64,000 nucleotides of DNA, from NCBI GenBank assembly GCA_937959285.1, contig CALGAR010000003.1, positions 1 through 64,000 on the forward strand, written 5' to 3'. A program made the translations under genes and the position numbers. The notes beneath the pieces are model-generated. The model saw nothing but the letters and a program-made list of their open reading frames with translations. It was not told the DNA's origin and searched no databases. Positions 1-8,211 of the stretch are shown piece by piece; positions within the stretch are counted from its first letter, which is position 1, and each line of letters begins with the position of its first letter. This DNA comes from an uncultured Bryobacterales bacterium. GTDB taxonomy: Bacteria > Acidobacteriota > Terriglobia > Bryobacterales > Bryobacteraceae.

Positions 1-134
1 CGGAAAAAACGCATGACATGGCCATCATGACCAGCCTGCCCGGCGGAGAAGGACAGGCGAAGGAGGGAGACTGACAACGAAAAGGACGGCAAGAAGACTT
101 TGGATGAGGAGAGATCGGTAAGTGTTGAAACCAC
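1..134. other. Left-edge region, possible 3' tail of a gene
   Basis: One plus-strand frame is open from base 3 to a TGA at 72-74 and could be the last codons of a gene starting outside the window. It is too short to identify. The rest up to the tRNA shows no gene or hairpin that I can support. Confidence 0.2.
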
Positions 135-212
135 TGGTCGGGCCGCCGGGATTTGAACCCGGGACCTCTTGCACCCCAAGCAAGCGCGCTAGCCAGGCTG
201 CGCCACGGCCCG
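135..212 (-). tRNA. tRNA-Pro (anticodon GGG)
   Basis: Read on the minus strand this folds into a full cloverleaf. The 7-bp acceptor stem pairs 206-212 with 139-145, the anticodon loop is TTGGGGT with anticodon GGG, and the T arm contains the standard TTCAAAT. The discriminator base is A and the CCA end is encoded (135-137). It decodes proline CCC. A second minus-strand tRNA lies about 110 bp upstream. Confidence 0.95.
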
Positions 213-223
213 ATAACTTTTTC

Positions 224-229
224 AGTGTA
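224..229 (-). promoter_or_regulatory. Possible -10 element of tRNA-Pro
   Basis: On the minus strand TACACT (four of six matches to TATAAT) ends about 11 nt before the tRNA-Pro 5' end, inside the octamer GCTACACT. The same octamer lies upstream of the neighbouring tRNA-Arg. No convincing -35 element was found, so this is weak. Confidence 0.25.
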
Positions 230-321
230 GCGTACTTCGCCCTATTGCGTACAGATTCCGCCGCTTCTCTCACCGCTTGCGCTTAGGAACCGGTGTGCGT
301 GATGGGCGGGGTACCCTTCGA

Positions 322-398
322 TGGCGGGCCCGGAGGGACTCGAACCCCCGGCCTACTGGTTCGAAGCCAGTCGCTCTATCCGGCTGAGCTACGGGCCC
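322..398 (-). tRNA. tRNA-Arg (anticodon TCG)
   Basis: Minus-strand cloverleaf. The acceptor stem pairs 392-398 with 326-332, the D arm begins TAGCTCAG, the anticodon loop is CTTCGAA with anticodon TCG, and the T loop is TTCGAGT. The discriminator is G and CCA is encoded at 322-324. It decodes CGN arginine codons, primarily CGA. Confidence 0.95.
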
Positions 399-423
399 GC
401 AGCGGCTTGCACTGACATCGAAA

Positions 424-429
424 AGTGTA
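424..429 (-). promoter_or_regulatory. Possible -10 element of tRNA-Arg
   Basis: TACACT on the minus strand, again inside GCTACACT, lies about 25 nt upstream of tRNA-Arg and just past the stop codon of the DUF2103-like gene. Sharing the octamer with the tRNA-Pro upstream region is the only support; no -35 box is evident. Confidence 0.25.
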
Positions 430-446
430 GCAGAGAAGGCGCGCCC

Positions 447-746
447 TCAGGAAGGATTCGCCGCGCGCCTGAGGGCTTCCTCCAACTGTTCCTTCCCCAT
501 GGTCGTGCTGATAAACAGCTCCTGGCGGGCTCCGGCGCTCAAAGCGATCGCCTTCCACCCGTTCGTAACCGGTACCGTAACCCGGACCTTCACTTCGCCC
601 CTGGCGTCCCGCACGGGGCGGATGACACCCGGGATCACCGACCGGATCTCCGGGTTGTCCCGCAGCAGGCGGTCGAGTACCTCCCGGACGCCATCGATGA
701 TGCTGTGTTCGATCTTTAGTTTGTTTTGGTTAGCGCGGAGTCGCAC
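447..746 (-). CDS. DUF2103-like small protein
   Basis: A 99-residue protein starting at GTG, with no signal peptide or membrane segment. The pattern HS-x3-G-x2-x-VL-x2-L, then SVIPG, a VRVTVPV strand, GWK and QELF resembles DUF2103, a family described as predicted metal-binding with no established function. I recognise this from the motif layout only. It ends just upstream of tRNA-Arg on the same strand and lies downstream of the secreted TPR gene, separated by about 26 bp, so they may share a transcript. Confidence 0.6.
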   Translation of the reverse strand: MRLRANQNKLKIEHSIIDGVREVLDRLLRDNPEIRSVIPGVIRPVRDARGEVKVRVTVPVTNGWKAIALSAGARQELFISTTMGKEQLEEALRRAANPS

Positions 747-772
747 CCGCTTCCATTATGGCACTTGACCGG

Positions 773-2377
773 TCACAGATCAGCAACGCGAAGAGTGACA
801 TCGGCCCGCTTCCACGCCCGCTCAAACTCCTTCATTACACCGCTCGCATCCTTGTTCTGAGCCTTCAGGCTTTCAGCGAGACCGAAGAGCATCCGGCCGT
901 TCCGCGGCTTCATGCGCAGACCCTCGCGAAATACGGCTTCGGCTCCGGCCGCATCGCCAGATCGCAGCAGCGCTCCTCCAAGCGACTCGCGGACCGGGTA
1001 GTACCAGGCGGGAGGCTCGTCGTACGTCAGCTTGTCTTCCAGCTCGACAGCCTTACGCCAATAAGGGATAGCGGCTCTGTCACTGCCGGCAAGGCGTGCT
1101 TCGAAGGAAGCAGCTGCGACTGCCAACACGTCCGATGCCTTGTTGTTGATCCAGAGCCAATCCGCCGGCACCTTCTTCCGGACTTTCTCGAAGGCCCGAT
1201 GCTCCTGGCGCGCACGGTCCATCTGTCCCTTGGCCGCGTAGGCCGTCCCGCGGGCGAAATGCCAGATCGCAGTCGTAGCGTACAGCCTCGGGTCTGGAGC
1301 CGGGAGAGCAAGGATACGGTCCCACTCCTGGAAACGCAGCAGGGCAAAATACGGAGCGGGAGTGAACGCATCGGCCATCATCGGCATCGATTCGGCATGC
1401 GCTTTTGCTGCATCCGCCATTACGTTAGCGGCCTTGATAGCGTCCGCCTTTCGCCCCTGCATTGCCCGGGCCACAGCGATAAAGTGCAGGTTGTGAATGT
1501 AATAGCCAGCGTAGCTGCTTCCCGTGACACCAGTAGCGTTCATGTATTGACGGTCTACTTCCGCCGCGCGCTCATTGGTCGCGGCGGCAAGCTCATAGTC
1601 ACCTAAAATCAACCAGATGTGGCCGGGCATGTGCACAAGGTGACCCGCACCAGGGACGATGCCCATTAAGCGCTGCGCGCTCGGTATCGCCCTCTCCGGA
1701 GACGGTGACATCTCGACGGCATGGATATAGAAATGGTTGGCGCCGGGGTGCTCCGGGTTGCGCCGCATCACGGCCTCCAGCACCGAAACTGCCTCCTCCA
1801 TACCTTCCGCGGGATTACCGGATGTATCCCACCAGCGCCAGCGCACGGGAATCATGAGGCTCTCGGCGTATAACGTTTGTGCGTCCAGATCGTCCGGGTA
1901 CTTTCGCGCCAGTTCACGCATCGCCTGAATGTAAGCGGCCGGGTCATCCGACGGGCAACGAGTCGCCACGGCATCCAGGTACTCCCGTTCGCGCTGCGGG
2001 GCGGACGCTTGAACCGCGCGACCCGCCTTTACCGCTTCGCAGGCTGCCTTCAGGTCAACGTCCCCATCCGCATCCATATTGATATGCGCTCCCTGGGCCA
2101 TGGCCATTCCCCAGTAAGGCATCAGAGCCTGGGGATCCAGTTCGGACGCACGCCGGAAAGACCGCAGAGCCTCATAGCGATTGAAGCCGTAGAGCATGTT
2201 CAGCCCCTGGTCGAAGAACTTCTGCGCCTCGGCACTCTTGGTAGCGATGGGCATCCCGTACGTTCCGGTCCCGGGGAGCAGGGCTGGCGGTTTTTCGGCC
2301 GACGCATGATGGTGCTGCCCGCTGGCCAGAGTTAGCGACGCCAGCGAGATTACAGACAGGGTAACCAAACGACGCAT
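773..2377 (-). CDS. Secreted tetratricopeptide repeat protein
   Basis: A 534-residue protein. The ATG at 2377 is chosen over an in-frame TTG at 2389 because a strong Shine-Dalgarno (GGAGG) sits five bases before it. An N-terminal signal peptide (MRRLVTLSVISLASLTLASG) precedes a His-rich patch. TPR-like helical repeats begin near residue 50 (FFDQGLNMLYGFNRYEALRS) and recur, including the characteristic HAVEMSPSPERAI and AGHLVHMPGHIW segments, then a second repeat group near the C-terminus (GDAAGAEAVFREGLRMKP). Proteins of this layout are common in Acidobacteriota; the molecular role is unknown. It is probably periplasmic and a protein-interaction scaffold. Confidence 0.8.
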   Translation of the reverse strand: MRRLVTLSVISLASLTLASGQHHHASAEKPPALLPGTGTYGMPIATKSAEAQKFFDQGLNMLYGFNRYEALRSFRRASELDPQALMPYWGMAMAQGAHINMDADGDVDLKAACEAVKAGRAVQASAPQREREYLDAVATRCPSDDPAAYIQAMRELARKYPDDLDAQTLYAESLMIPVRWRWWDTSGNPAEGMEEAVSVLEAVMRRNPEHPGANHFYIHAVEMSPSPERAIPSAQRLMGIVPGAGHLVHMPGHIWLILGDYELAAATNERAAEVDRQYMNATGVTGSSYAGYYIHNLHFIAVARAMQGRKADAIKAANVMADAAKAHAESMPMMADAFTPAPYFALLRFQEWDRILALPAPDPRLYATTAIWHFARGTAYAAKGQMDRARQEHRAFEKVRKKVPADWLWINNKASDVLAVAAASFEARLAGSDRAAIPYWRKAVELEDKLTYDEPPAWYYPVRESLGGALLRSGDAAGAEAVFREGLRMKPRNGRMLFGLAESLKAQNKDASGVMKEFERAWKRADVTLRVADL

Positions 2378-2584
2378 TCTTTCCTCCAAGTCGTGAACGA
2401 TCGGGACGACGCCTCAGGTTCCTGTTCAGGCCGCCTGAGGGTTGGAATCAATGGTCCCAGAATTGTAATCGCGAGAATTTTTCGAAAAAAGGACAACCTG
2501 GAATGAACAGCGAGGCGGAAAACCGCCACGCTTCCAACCGAGACACACCCCACCCGATCAGGGGGCGGCGCGGCGACAGGAAGC

Positions 2585-3931
2585 CTAAGACAGGCAGGAG
2601 GCTGCGTACGTTGGTTTGAGACTGCCCAGGGCGTTACCGATCTCCTCCATCTCGGATGCCCACTGCAATGCGGTAGTATAGGCGCTCGCAATTTGCGCTG
2701 GCTTTAGCCCGAGCGCCCTGGCCAACTGGTCAACCCGAGGCCAATCTCCGGCTTCGCACGCCTTGGCAACCTCGAGCGAAAATGCCAGGGGCGTTTCCGT
2801 TTCCACACCCTCGATCACCCGTCTGGCAGACGAGTTCAGCGGCAGATCCTCGAGTGCCTTTTCGAGCGGGCATGCCAGCAGAGCGTCAACGAGCGACATG
2901 ACGCCGACGAGAAATCCTTCCTCAGCCAGCCCTTCCAAACCTGTCGCCGCTAGCAGCCTCTCGCACATTGCGCCTCGAATCGTGGCGGCAGAGACGGTAG
3001 GTTGGAGAGCGTGCTCGCGGAACGTCTGGAGGATCGCCAGCTTGAGCAGACGGCGAACGCCATCCTCTCCCAACAGCACGAGCGCCTGCCCTATGTGCGT
3101 AATCTCGGCGCGATGAGCGAAAGCGGCTGAGTTCACATACCGCAGCAACGCGTATACAAGGGCGCTGTCACGCTTGATGGTCTGGCTCAGACGGTGAAAG
3201 TCGAGTCCGGAAGACTGGAGTTCGCAGAGGAGCCTCAGGCGGGTCTGCGGGAGCAAGTCCGGTTTCGTACATTTGATTACCTCGGGCTTATGAAAGAAGA
3301 AGCCCTGGAACAGGTCGTAGCCGATTGCTGCCGCCGACCGGTACTCCTCCCAGGTTTCCACCTTCTCCGCGAGCATCCGCATCCCTTTCGAGCGATACCG
3401 CCCGGCAATGGCTGCCTGTTCCTCTCTCGGCGTGGCGCGGAAATCGACTTTGATGATGCTCGCAAACGGCAGGAAGCGCTCGGGAGGAGTCTCGTGCTGA
3501 AAGTCATCGAGCGCGATGGTAAAACCGCTCTCTTTGAGGTTCCTGCATTCCGCGATGACATCGTCGTCAGCCTCAATGCCCTCCAGAAGTTCGATCACGG
3601 TATTGGAAGGCCGCAAAAGCTCGTACTGTCTGGCCAGAAGCGCCGAGCGGCCGAAATTCACGAAGCAGTGCTTTCCGCGCAGCAGGTGCTGCTCTCCGAT
3701 CGCAAGACAGGCATTCGAGATCACCGTTCCCGTGGCGCTGTCCAGATCAGGTTCGTCGCCGGGCGGAGAACGGTATAGCAGCTCATAGGCGTACAATTTC
3801 CGATCCCGATCAAAGATCGCCTGCCGAGCCAGGAGTGCGTACGAATGCAATTCAGATTCTTTCTCCCAAAGCAATCCTGCATATCGGCGCGTGCGGAGCC
3901 GATTTGAGCTTTTTTTGCGACTCAGTTGCAA
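2585..3931 (-). CDS. EAL-HDOD signalling protein (YuxH type)
   Basis: Up to 448 residues. The N-terminal half is an EAL domain whose signature is the degenerate ELLYR, followed by IELLEG and ALDDF. The C-terminal half is an HDOD domain (SQTIKRDSALVYALLRYVNS). The YuxH-type family combines an EAL-like domain that is usually inactive or weakly active on cyclic di-GMP with an HDOD domain, and acts as a signalling adaptor. The annotated start is a TTG; a downstream in-frame TTG at 3850, closer to the usual LARQ-IFDR beginning of the family, is an alternative. The gene is divergent from the methylmalonyl-CoA operon. Confidence 0.85.
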   Translation of the reverse strand: MQLSRKKSSNRLRTRRYAGLLWEKESELHSYALLARQAIFDRDRKLYAYELLYRSPPGDEPDLDSATGTVISNACLAIGEQHLLRGKHCFVNFGRSALLARQYELLRPSNTVIELLEGIEADDDVIAECRNLKESGFTIALDDFQHETPPERFLPFASIIKVDFRATPREEQAAIAGRYRSKGMRMLAEKVETWEEYRSAAAIGYDLFQGFFFHKPEVIKCTKPDLLPQTRLRLLCELQSSGLDFHRLSQTIKRDSALVYALLRYVNSAAFAHRAEITHIGQALVLLGEDGVRRLLKLAILQTFREHALQPTVSAATIRGAMCERLLAATGLEGLAEEGFLVGVMSLVDALLACPLEKALEDLPLNSSARRVIEGVETETPLAFSLEVAKACEAGDWPRVDQLARALGLKPAQIASAYTTALQWASEMEEIGNALGSLKPTYAASCLS

Positions 3932-3951
3932 GTTGCCCCGGTCCGGGCAAC
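3932..3951. repeat. Perfect 7-bp inverted repeat
   Basis: GTTGCCC and GGGCAAC are separated by six bases, directly next to the upstream TTG start candidate of the EAL-HDOD gene and in the divergent interval to mce. It could be an operator or a leader hairpin. No U-tract follows on either strand, so it is not a standard terminator. Confidence 0.4.
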
Positions 3952-4148
3952 GCCGCAGCCAGCCGTATCGGCATCCTGCCTGGGTACCTTTGCCGCCCGG
4001 CGCTGCCTCCGCTTCACCTGACGGGTTCTGAATAAAGTGTCACGATGGTAGGATGAGGCGCTTTGTAACCGGCAATCGGGGCAAGCGCTGCAAGGTTGGA
4101 GCAATACCGGCGGGAACGCGGGCATCGGGCGGTTCTTATGGGGTGTAA

Positions 4149-4622
4149 ATGATAGACAAAGGTGATATTGAGCAGGTCCCGGGATTTCTGTTTGTCGATC
4201 ACATAGCCATCGCCGTAAATCCGGGGGAGCTCGAAGCGCACGTCGCCACCTACAAGGCGCTTGGCTTCAAGGAGGTACACCGCGAGGAAATGCGCGGAAA
4301 CGACCAGGTGCGCGAAGTTCTCCTGCAAGTCGGCGCAGGACCGAATCTGATTCAACTGCTCGAGCCTCTCAGCCCGGAGTCCCCCGTTACGAAGCAGCTG
4401 GAAAGGAATGGCGGGCGCGCGGGATTCGCTCACGTCGCATTCCGCGTGGCGGACATTGGCAAGGCGTTCAACTACATGAAGGATAAAGGGTTCAGAATCA
4501 TCGACCCGGCGCCGAGGAAGGGATCGCGCGGGACGACGGTCTTCTTCGTACATCCCAAAACGACCGAGACCGCAGCGCTCGGATTCTTAATAGAGGTAGT
4601 GCAAGAGGGATCGCATGGCTGA
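4149..4622 (+). CDS. mce: Methylmalonyl-CoA epimerase
   Basis: A 157-residue vicinal oxygen chelate protein that interconverts the 2R and 2S epimers of methylmalonyl-CoA. VDHIAIAV carries the first metal ligand (His18), GFAHVAFRV a second histidine, and FLIEVVQ near the C-terminus the metal-binding glutamate. It overlaps the mutase small-subunit gene by eight bases and opens a four-gene operon that converts propionyl-CoA-derived methylmalonyl-CoA to succinyl-CoA, or runs in reverse. A propionyl-CoA carboxylase is not in the window. Confidence 0.93.
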   Translation: MIDKGDIEQVPGFLFVDHIAIAVNPGELEAHVATYKALGFKEVHREEMRGNDQVREVLLQVGAGPNLIQLLEPLSPESPVTKQLERNGGRAGFAHVAFRVADIGKAFNYMKDKGFRIIDPAPRKGSRGTTVFFVHPKTTETAALGFLIEVVQEGSHG

Positions 4623-6057
4623 CATCGGACCCCGGAAAGAGGCTCTGAACTTGAAGCAGGCCTTTCCGGCAACGACCACGGGAGAGTGGGAAGAGGCGAT
4701 CCAGGCCGACCTGAAGGACCGGGACTACGCCAAAAGGCTGATCTGGCGCACCGATGAAGGCCTCGCGGTCCGCCCCTACTACCGGCGGGAAGACCTGGCC
4801 GGTCTGGAAGCCCAGACGGACACCGTACCGGGGCAGTATCCTTTCGTTCGCGGGCAACTCACGCCATGGGAGCCCAGGCAGGACTGGCAGCCGCACAAGA
4901 ACGCAATTCGCGCGGACTTCTTTCATGAAGCCGGAGGGCATGCGGTTCAGGAGCTGGGTTACGCCATCGCGGAAGGCGTCGAGCGGCTGGCAAAGCTTGT
5001 GGAAGAAGGGGAGAGTGTCGACGACGCAGCGCGGTCGCTTGAGTTTGTCTTCTCTATCGGGTCCAACTACTTCTTCGAGATTGCAAAGCTGCGGGCGGCA
5101 CGTCTTCTCTGGGCGCAGGCCGTTTTAGCGTTCGGCCCCTCTGACGAATCCTCCTGCTTCATGCGGATTCACGCCCGGACGGCACGGGCCAATAAGAGCA
5201 TCTACGACCCCTGCACGAACTTGCTCCGGGCCACGACAGAGGCCCTTTCTGCCGTCATCGGAGGCTGCCAGACGCTCTCTGTGGAACCCTTCGGCTTTGA
5301 CCCGGAGCTTGCGCTCAATGTGCAGCGCATCCTGGCCGAGGAAGTTCACCTCGATTGCGTCGCCGATCCCGCCGGGGGCTCCTACTATATCGAGGCCCTC
5401 ACGGATGCCCTGGCGCGGGAGGCATGGAAGCTGTTCCAGCAGGTCGAGGCGCAAGGTGGATACAGCGCCGCGCTGGCCTCAGGAACGATCGCGCAGGCGC
5501 TCGAGCAATCGCGGCGTCAGAAGGAGAAAGCGGTTTCCACGCGCCGCCGCATTTTGGTTGGCGTCAACAGCTATCCAAATCTGAAGGAGAAGAGTGCCGG
5601 GACGAATCCGCCTGCGCCCGATCCTGCGAGCCCCTTTGCTCCGTACCGGCTGGCTGAAGCGTTTGAGCGGATCCGGCAGAGAACGGAACGGCACACAAGA
5701 AAGACGGGCCGGCGCCCGAAAGTGCTGCTTCTCCGTCGCGGGGACCCAAAGGCAAGCACCGCTCGGGCCAACTTCTGCCTCAACTTGTTCGGGTGCGCGG
5801 GATTTGACGTCGTGGAGACGGACCGTCCGGAGGACTTAAGGGCCGATCTCGTCGTCCTCTGCAGTTCTGACTCGGAGTACGCGGCGTTCGCCAGAGAAGT
5901 CGCACCTAAAGTGCAGGCCCCGCTGATTGTCGCCGGAAACCCAAAGGAGCAGGCAAAAGAATTGAAGGCTGCAGGAGTCCAGGACTTCGTCTACCAGGGC
6001 ATTGACGCGGTTGAAGTTCTAACTGCGTGGCAGGATCGGCTTGAAATGGAGGAGTAG
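4615..6057 (+). CDS. mutA: Methylmalonyl-CoA mutase small subunit
   Basis: A 480-residue paralogue of the catalytic subunit next door. The barrel segment FHEAGGHAVQELGYAIAEGV and the region EIAKLRAARLLWA are clear, and a C-terminal B12-fold-like domain (KVLLLRRGDPK onward) lacks the DxHxxG cobalamin motif, as expected for the non-catalytic subunit. It is markedly shorter than the usual 600-plus residues: after the N-terminal segment ending QDWQ, about 100 residues of the usual barrel are missing, in frame. Co-transcribed with mce (overlap) and mutB (3-bp gap). It likely stabilises the catalytic subunit. Confidence 0.88.
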   Translation: MADIGPRKEALNLKQAFPATTTGEWEEAIQADLKDRDYAKRLIWRTDEGLAVRPYYRREDLAGLEAQTDTVPGQYPFVRGQLTPWEPRQDWQPHKNAIRADFFHEAGGHAVQELGYAIAEGVERLAKLVEEGESVDDAARSLEFVFSIGSNYFFEIAKLRAARLLWAQAVLAFGPSDESSCFMRIHARTARANKSIYDPCTNLLRATTEALSAVIGGCQTLSVEPFGFDPELALNVQRILAEEVHLDCVADPAGGSYYIEALTDALAREAWKLFQQVEAQGGYSAALASGTIAQALEQSRRQKEKAVSTRRRILVGVNSYPNLKEKSAGTNPPAPDPASPFAPYRLAEAFERIRQRTERHTRKTGRRPKVLLLRRGDPKASTARANFCLNLFGCAGFDVVETDRPEDLRADLVVLCSSDSEYAAFAREVAPKVQAPLIVAGNPKEQAKELKAAGVQDFVYQGIDAVEVLTAWQDRLEMEE

Positions 6058-6060
6058 CCG

Positions 6061-8211
6061 GTGAAACCAGATTTCACAAAGATCGACTACCGTCCGAAGA
6101 AGGGGATGCGGCCGGCCCAGGATGCTCCGGCTTCCGTTTGGGACACCGCAGAGCACATTCCCGTCAAGCGCTATTACTCTTCGGAGGATCTCGGCGAAAT
6201 GGAGCATCTGGACTACGCAGCCGGCATTCCTCCCTACCTGCGCGGCCCGTACTCCACGATGTATGTCCTTCAGCCCTGGACGATTCGGCAGTACGCCGGC
6301 TTTTCGACCGCCGAGGAATCGAACGCCTTTTACCGCAGGAACCTGGCGGCAGGACAGAAAGGCCTCTCCGTTGCCTTCGACCTGGCCACTCATCGCGGCT
6401 ATGATTCGGACAACGAGCGCGTCGCCGGGGACGTGGGCAAAGCGGGAGTCGCTATTGACACCGTCGAGGACATGAAAATCCTGTTCGATCAGATCCCCCT
6501 CGACGAGATGTCCGTCTCGATGACCATGAACGGAGCCGTGCTCCCGATCATGGCGTTTTATATCGTGGCTGCCGAGGAACAGGGCGTCGCACTGGCGCAA
6601 CTGAACGGAACCATTCAGAACGACATTCTGAAAGAGTTCATGGTCCGCAATACATACATCTATCCGCCGGAGCCGTCGATGCGGATCGTTGGCGACATCT
6701 TCCGCTACTGTGCGGAGAACATGCCGAAGTTTAACTGCATCTCGATCAGCGGCTATCACATGCACGAAGCGGGCGCGCCCGCGGACCTGGAGCTCGCCTA
6801 CACGCTGGCCGATGGACTGGAGTACGTCCGCACCGGCCTCAAAGCAGGCCTCGACATTGACACATTCGCTCCGCGGCTCAGTTTCTTCTGGGCGATTGGC
6901 ATGAACCACTTTATGGAGATCGCCAAGCTGCGGGCGGCCCGGGTGCTCTGGGCCAGGCTGATAAAGCAGTTCAATCCGAAGAACCCGAGGTCGATGGCCC
7001 TGCGCACTCACTCGCAGACGTCGGGATGGAGCCTGACGGCGCAGGACGTTTTCAACAATATGACGCGGACGTGCATTGAAGCCCTGGCCGCAGCGCTTGG
7101 GCACACGCAGTCTCTTCATACGAACGCGCTCGATGAAGCGATCGCCCTGCCGACCGACTTCTCTGCCCGCATTGCGCGGAACACGCAAATTTACCTGCAG
7201 GAAGAGACGGGCATCACACGCGTCATCGATCCATGGGCCGGGAGCTATTACGTCGAAAGCCTGACGCACCAGCTCATGCACAAAGCCTGGGAACACATCC
7301 AGGAGATCGAATCGCTTGGCGGAATGACAAAAGCCATCGAGGCCGGATTTCCCAAGATGCGGATCGAGGAAGCGGCAGCAAGGAGGCAGGCGCGGATCGA
7401 CTCCAGCCGTGAAGTCATCGTAGGCGTCAACAAGTACCGCCGGCATCAGAACGAGCGAATTGACGTTCTGCAGGTCGACAACCGGGCCGTCCGCGAGAAA
7501 CAGGTGCGGCAAATTCAGGAGGTGCGCGCAAAGCGCGACCAGCAAGCCGTGGACGCAGCGTTGCAGGCTCTTACGGAGTGTGCGCGGACCGGCGAAGGCA
7601 ACCTCCTCGAGCTCTCCGTGCGCGCTGCTCGTGCCCGAGCAACCCTGGGCGAGATCTCTGCAGCGCTGGAGAAGGTGTTTGGTCGCTATCAGGCGACGAC
7701 ACAGACGATTTCAGGCGTCTACTCGTCGGAGAGTCAAGGGGATCCCGACTTTCAGAAGGCGCGACAGATGGCCGATGAATTCGCAGCATTGGAGGGACGG
7801 CGTCCGCGAATTCTTGTAGCAAAGCTCGGGCAGGACGGACACGACCGGGGCGCGAAAGTAATCGCCTCAGCTTTCGCTGATCTCGGTTTCGACGTCGACA
7901 TTGGCCCGCTGTTTCAGACACCAAAGGAAGCGGCGCGGATGGCCGCAGAGAACGATGTCCATGTGCTCGGCGTCTCAACCCTCGCTGGAGCGCACCAGAC
8001 ACTCGTTCCTGACCTGATAGAAGAGCTACGAAGACTTGGGCGCGGCGATATCCTTGTATTCGTCGGCGGTGTCGTGCCTCCGCAGGATTACGATGCGCTG
8101 TACGCCGCAGGCGTTGCAGGCATCTTCGGCCCGGGCAGTGCGATTCCGCCTTGCGCACAGCAGATTCTCACCGCGCTGATGGGGAGATTGAGTGCTGCCC
8201 AAATCGAATAG
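6061..8211 (+). CDS. mutB: Methylmalonyl-CoA mutase large (catalytic) subunit
   Basis: A 716-residue adenosylcobalamin enzyme starting at GTG that rearranges methylmalonyl-CoA to succinyl-CoA. The N-terminal barrel carries GLSVAFDLATHRGYDSD and the substrate-binding region RTHSQTSGWSL. The C-terminal cobalamin domain has the cobalt-ligand motif D-x-H-x2-G at residues 592-597 (DGHDRG). Length matches the family. The 3' end overlaps meaB by 20 bp, implying translational coupling with its chaperone. Confidence 0.97.
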   Translation: MKPDFTKIDYRPKKGMRPAQDAPASVWDTAEHIPVKRYYSSEDLGEMEHLDYAAGIPPYLRGPYSTMYVLQPWTIRQYAGFSTAEESNAFYRRNLAAGQKGLSVAFDLATHRGYDSDNERVAGDVGKAGVAIDTVEDMKILFDQIPLDEMSVSMTMNGAVLPIMAFYIVAAEEQGVALAQLNGTIQNDILKEFMVRNTYIYPPEPSMRIVGDIFRYCAENMPKFNCISISGYHMHEAGAPADLELAYTLADGLEYVRTGLKAGLDIDTFAPRLSFFWAIGMNHFMEIAKLRAARVLWARLIKQFNPKNPRSMALRTHSQTSGWSLTAQDVFNNMTRTCIEALAAALGHTQSLHTNALDEAIALPTDFSARIARNTQIYLQEETGITRVIDPWAGSYYVESLTHQLMHKAWEHIQEIESLGGMTKAIEAGFPKMRIEEAAARRQARIDSSREVIVGVNKYRRHQNERIDVLQVDNRAVREKQVRQIQEVRAKRDQQAVDAALQALTECARTGEGNLLELSVRAARARATLGEISAALEKVFGRYQATTQTISGVYSSESQGDPDFQKARQMADEFAALEGRRPRILVAKLGQDGHDRGAKVIASAFADLGFDVDIGPLFQTPKEAARMAAENDVHVLGVSTLAGAHQTLVPDLIEELRRLGRGDILVFVGGVVPPQDYDALYAAGVAGIFGPGSAIPPCAQQILTALMGRLSAAQIE

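Noticed and set aside
25..273. Minus-strand reading frame through tRNA-Pro
   Set aside because: Its sequence is a translation of the tRNA itself (GVQEVPGSNPGG is a well-known artefact).
321..719. Plus-strand reading frame beginning MAGPEGLEPPAYWFEAS
   Set aside because: The N-terminus is translated antisense tRNA-Arg, a common misannotation, and the rest is antisense to the DUF2103-like gene.
6019..7545. A 508-codon open frame antisense to mutB
   Set aside because: High GC with strong third-position bias leaves long antisense frames; the plus-strand enzyme is fully conserved and has all motifs.
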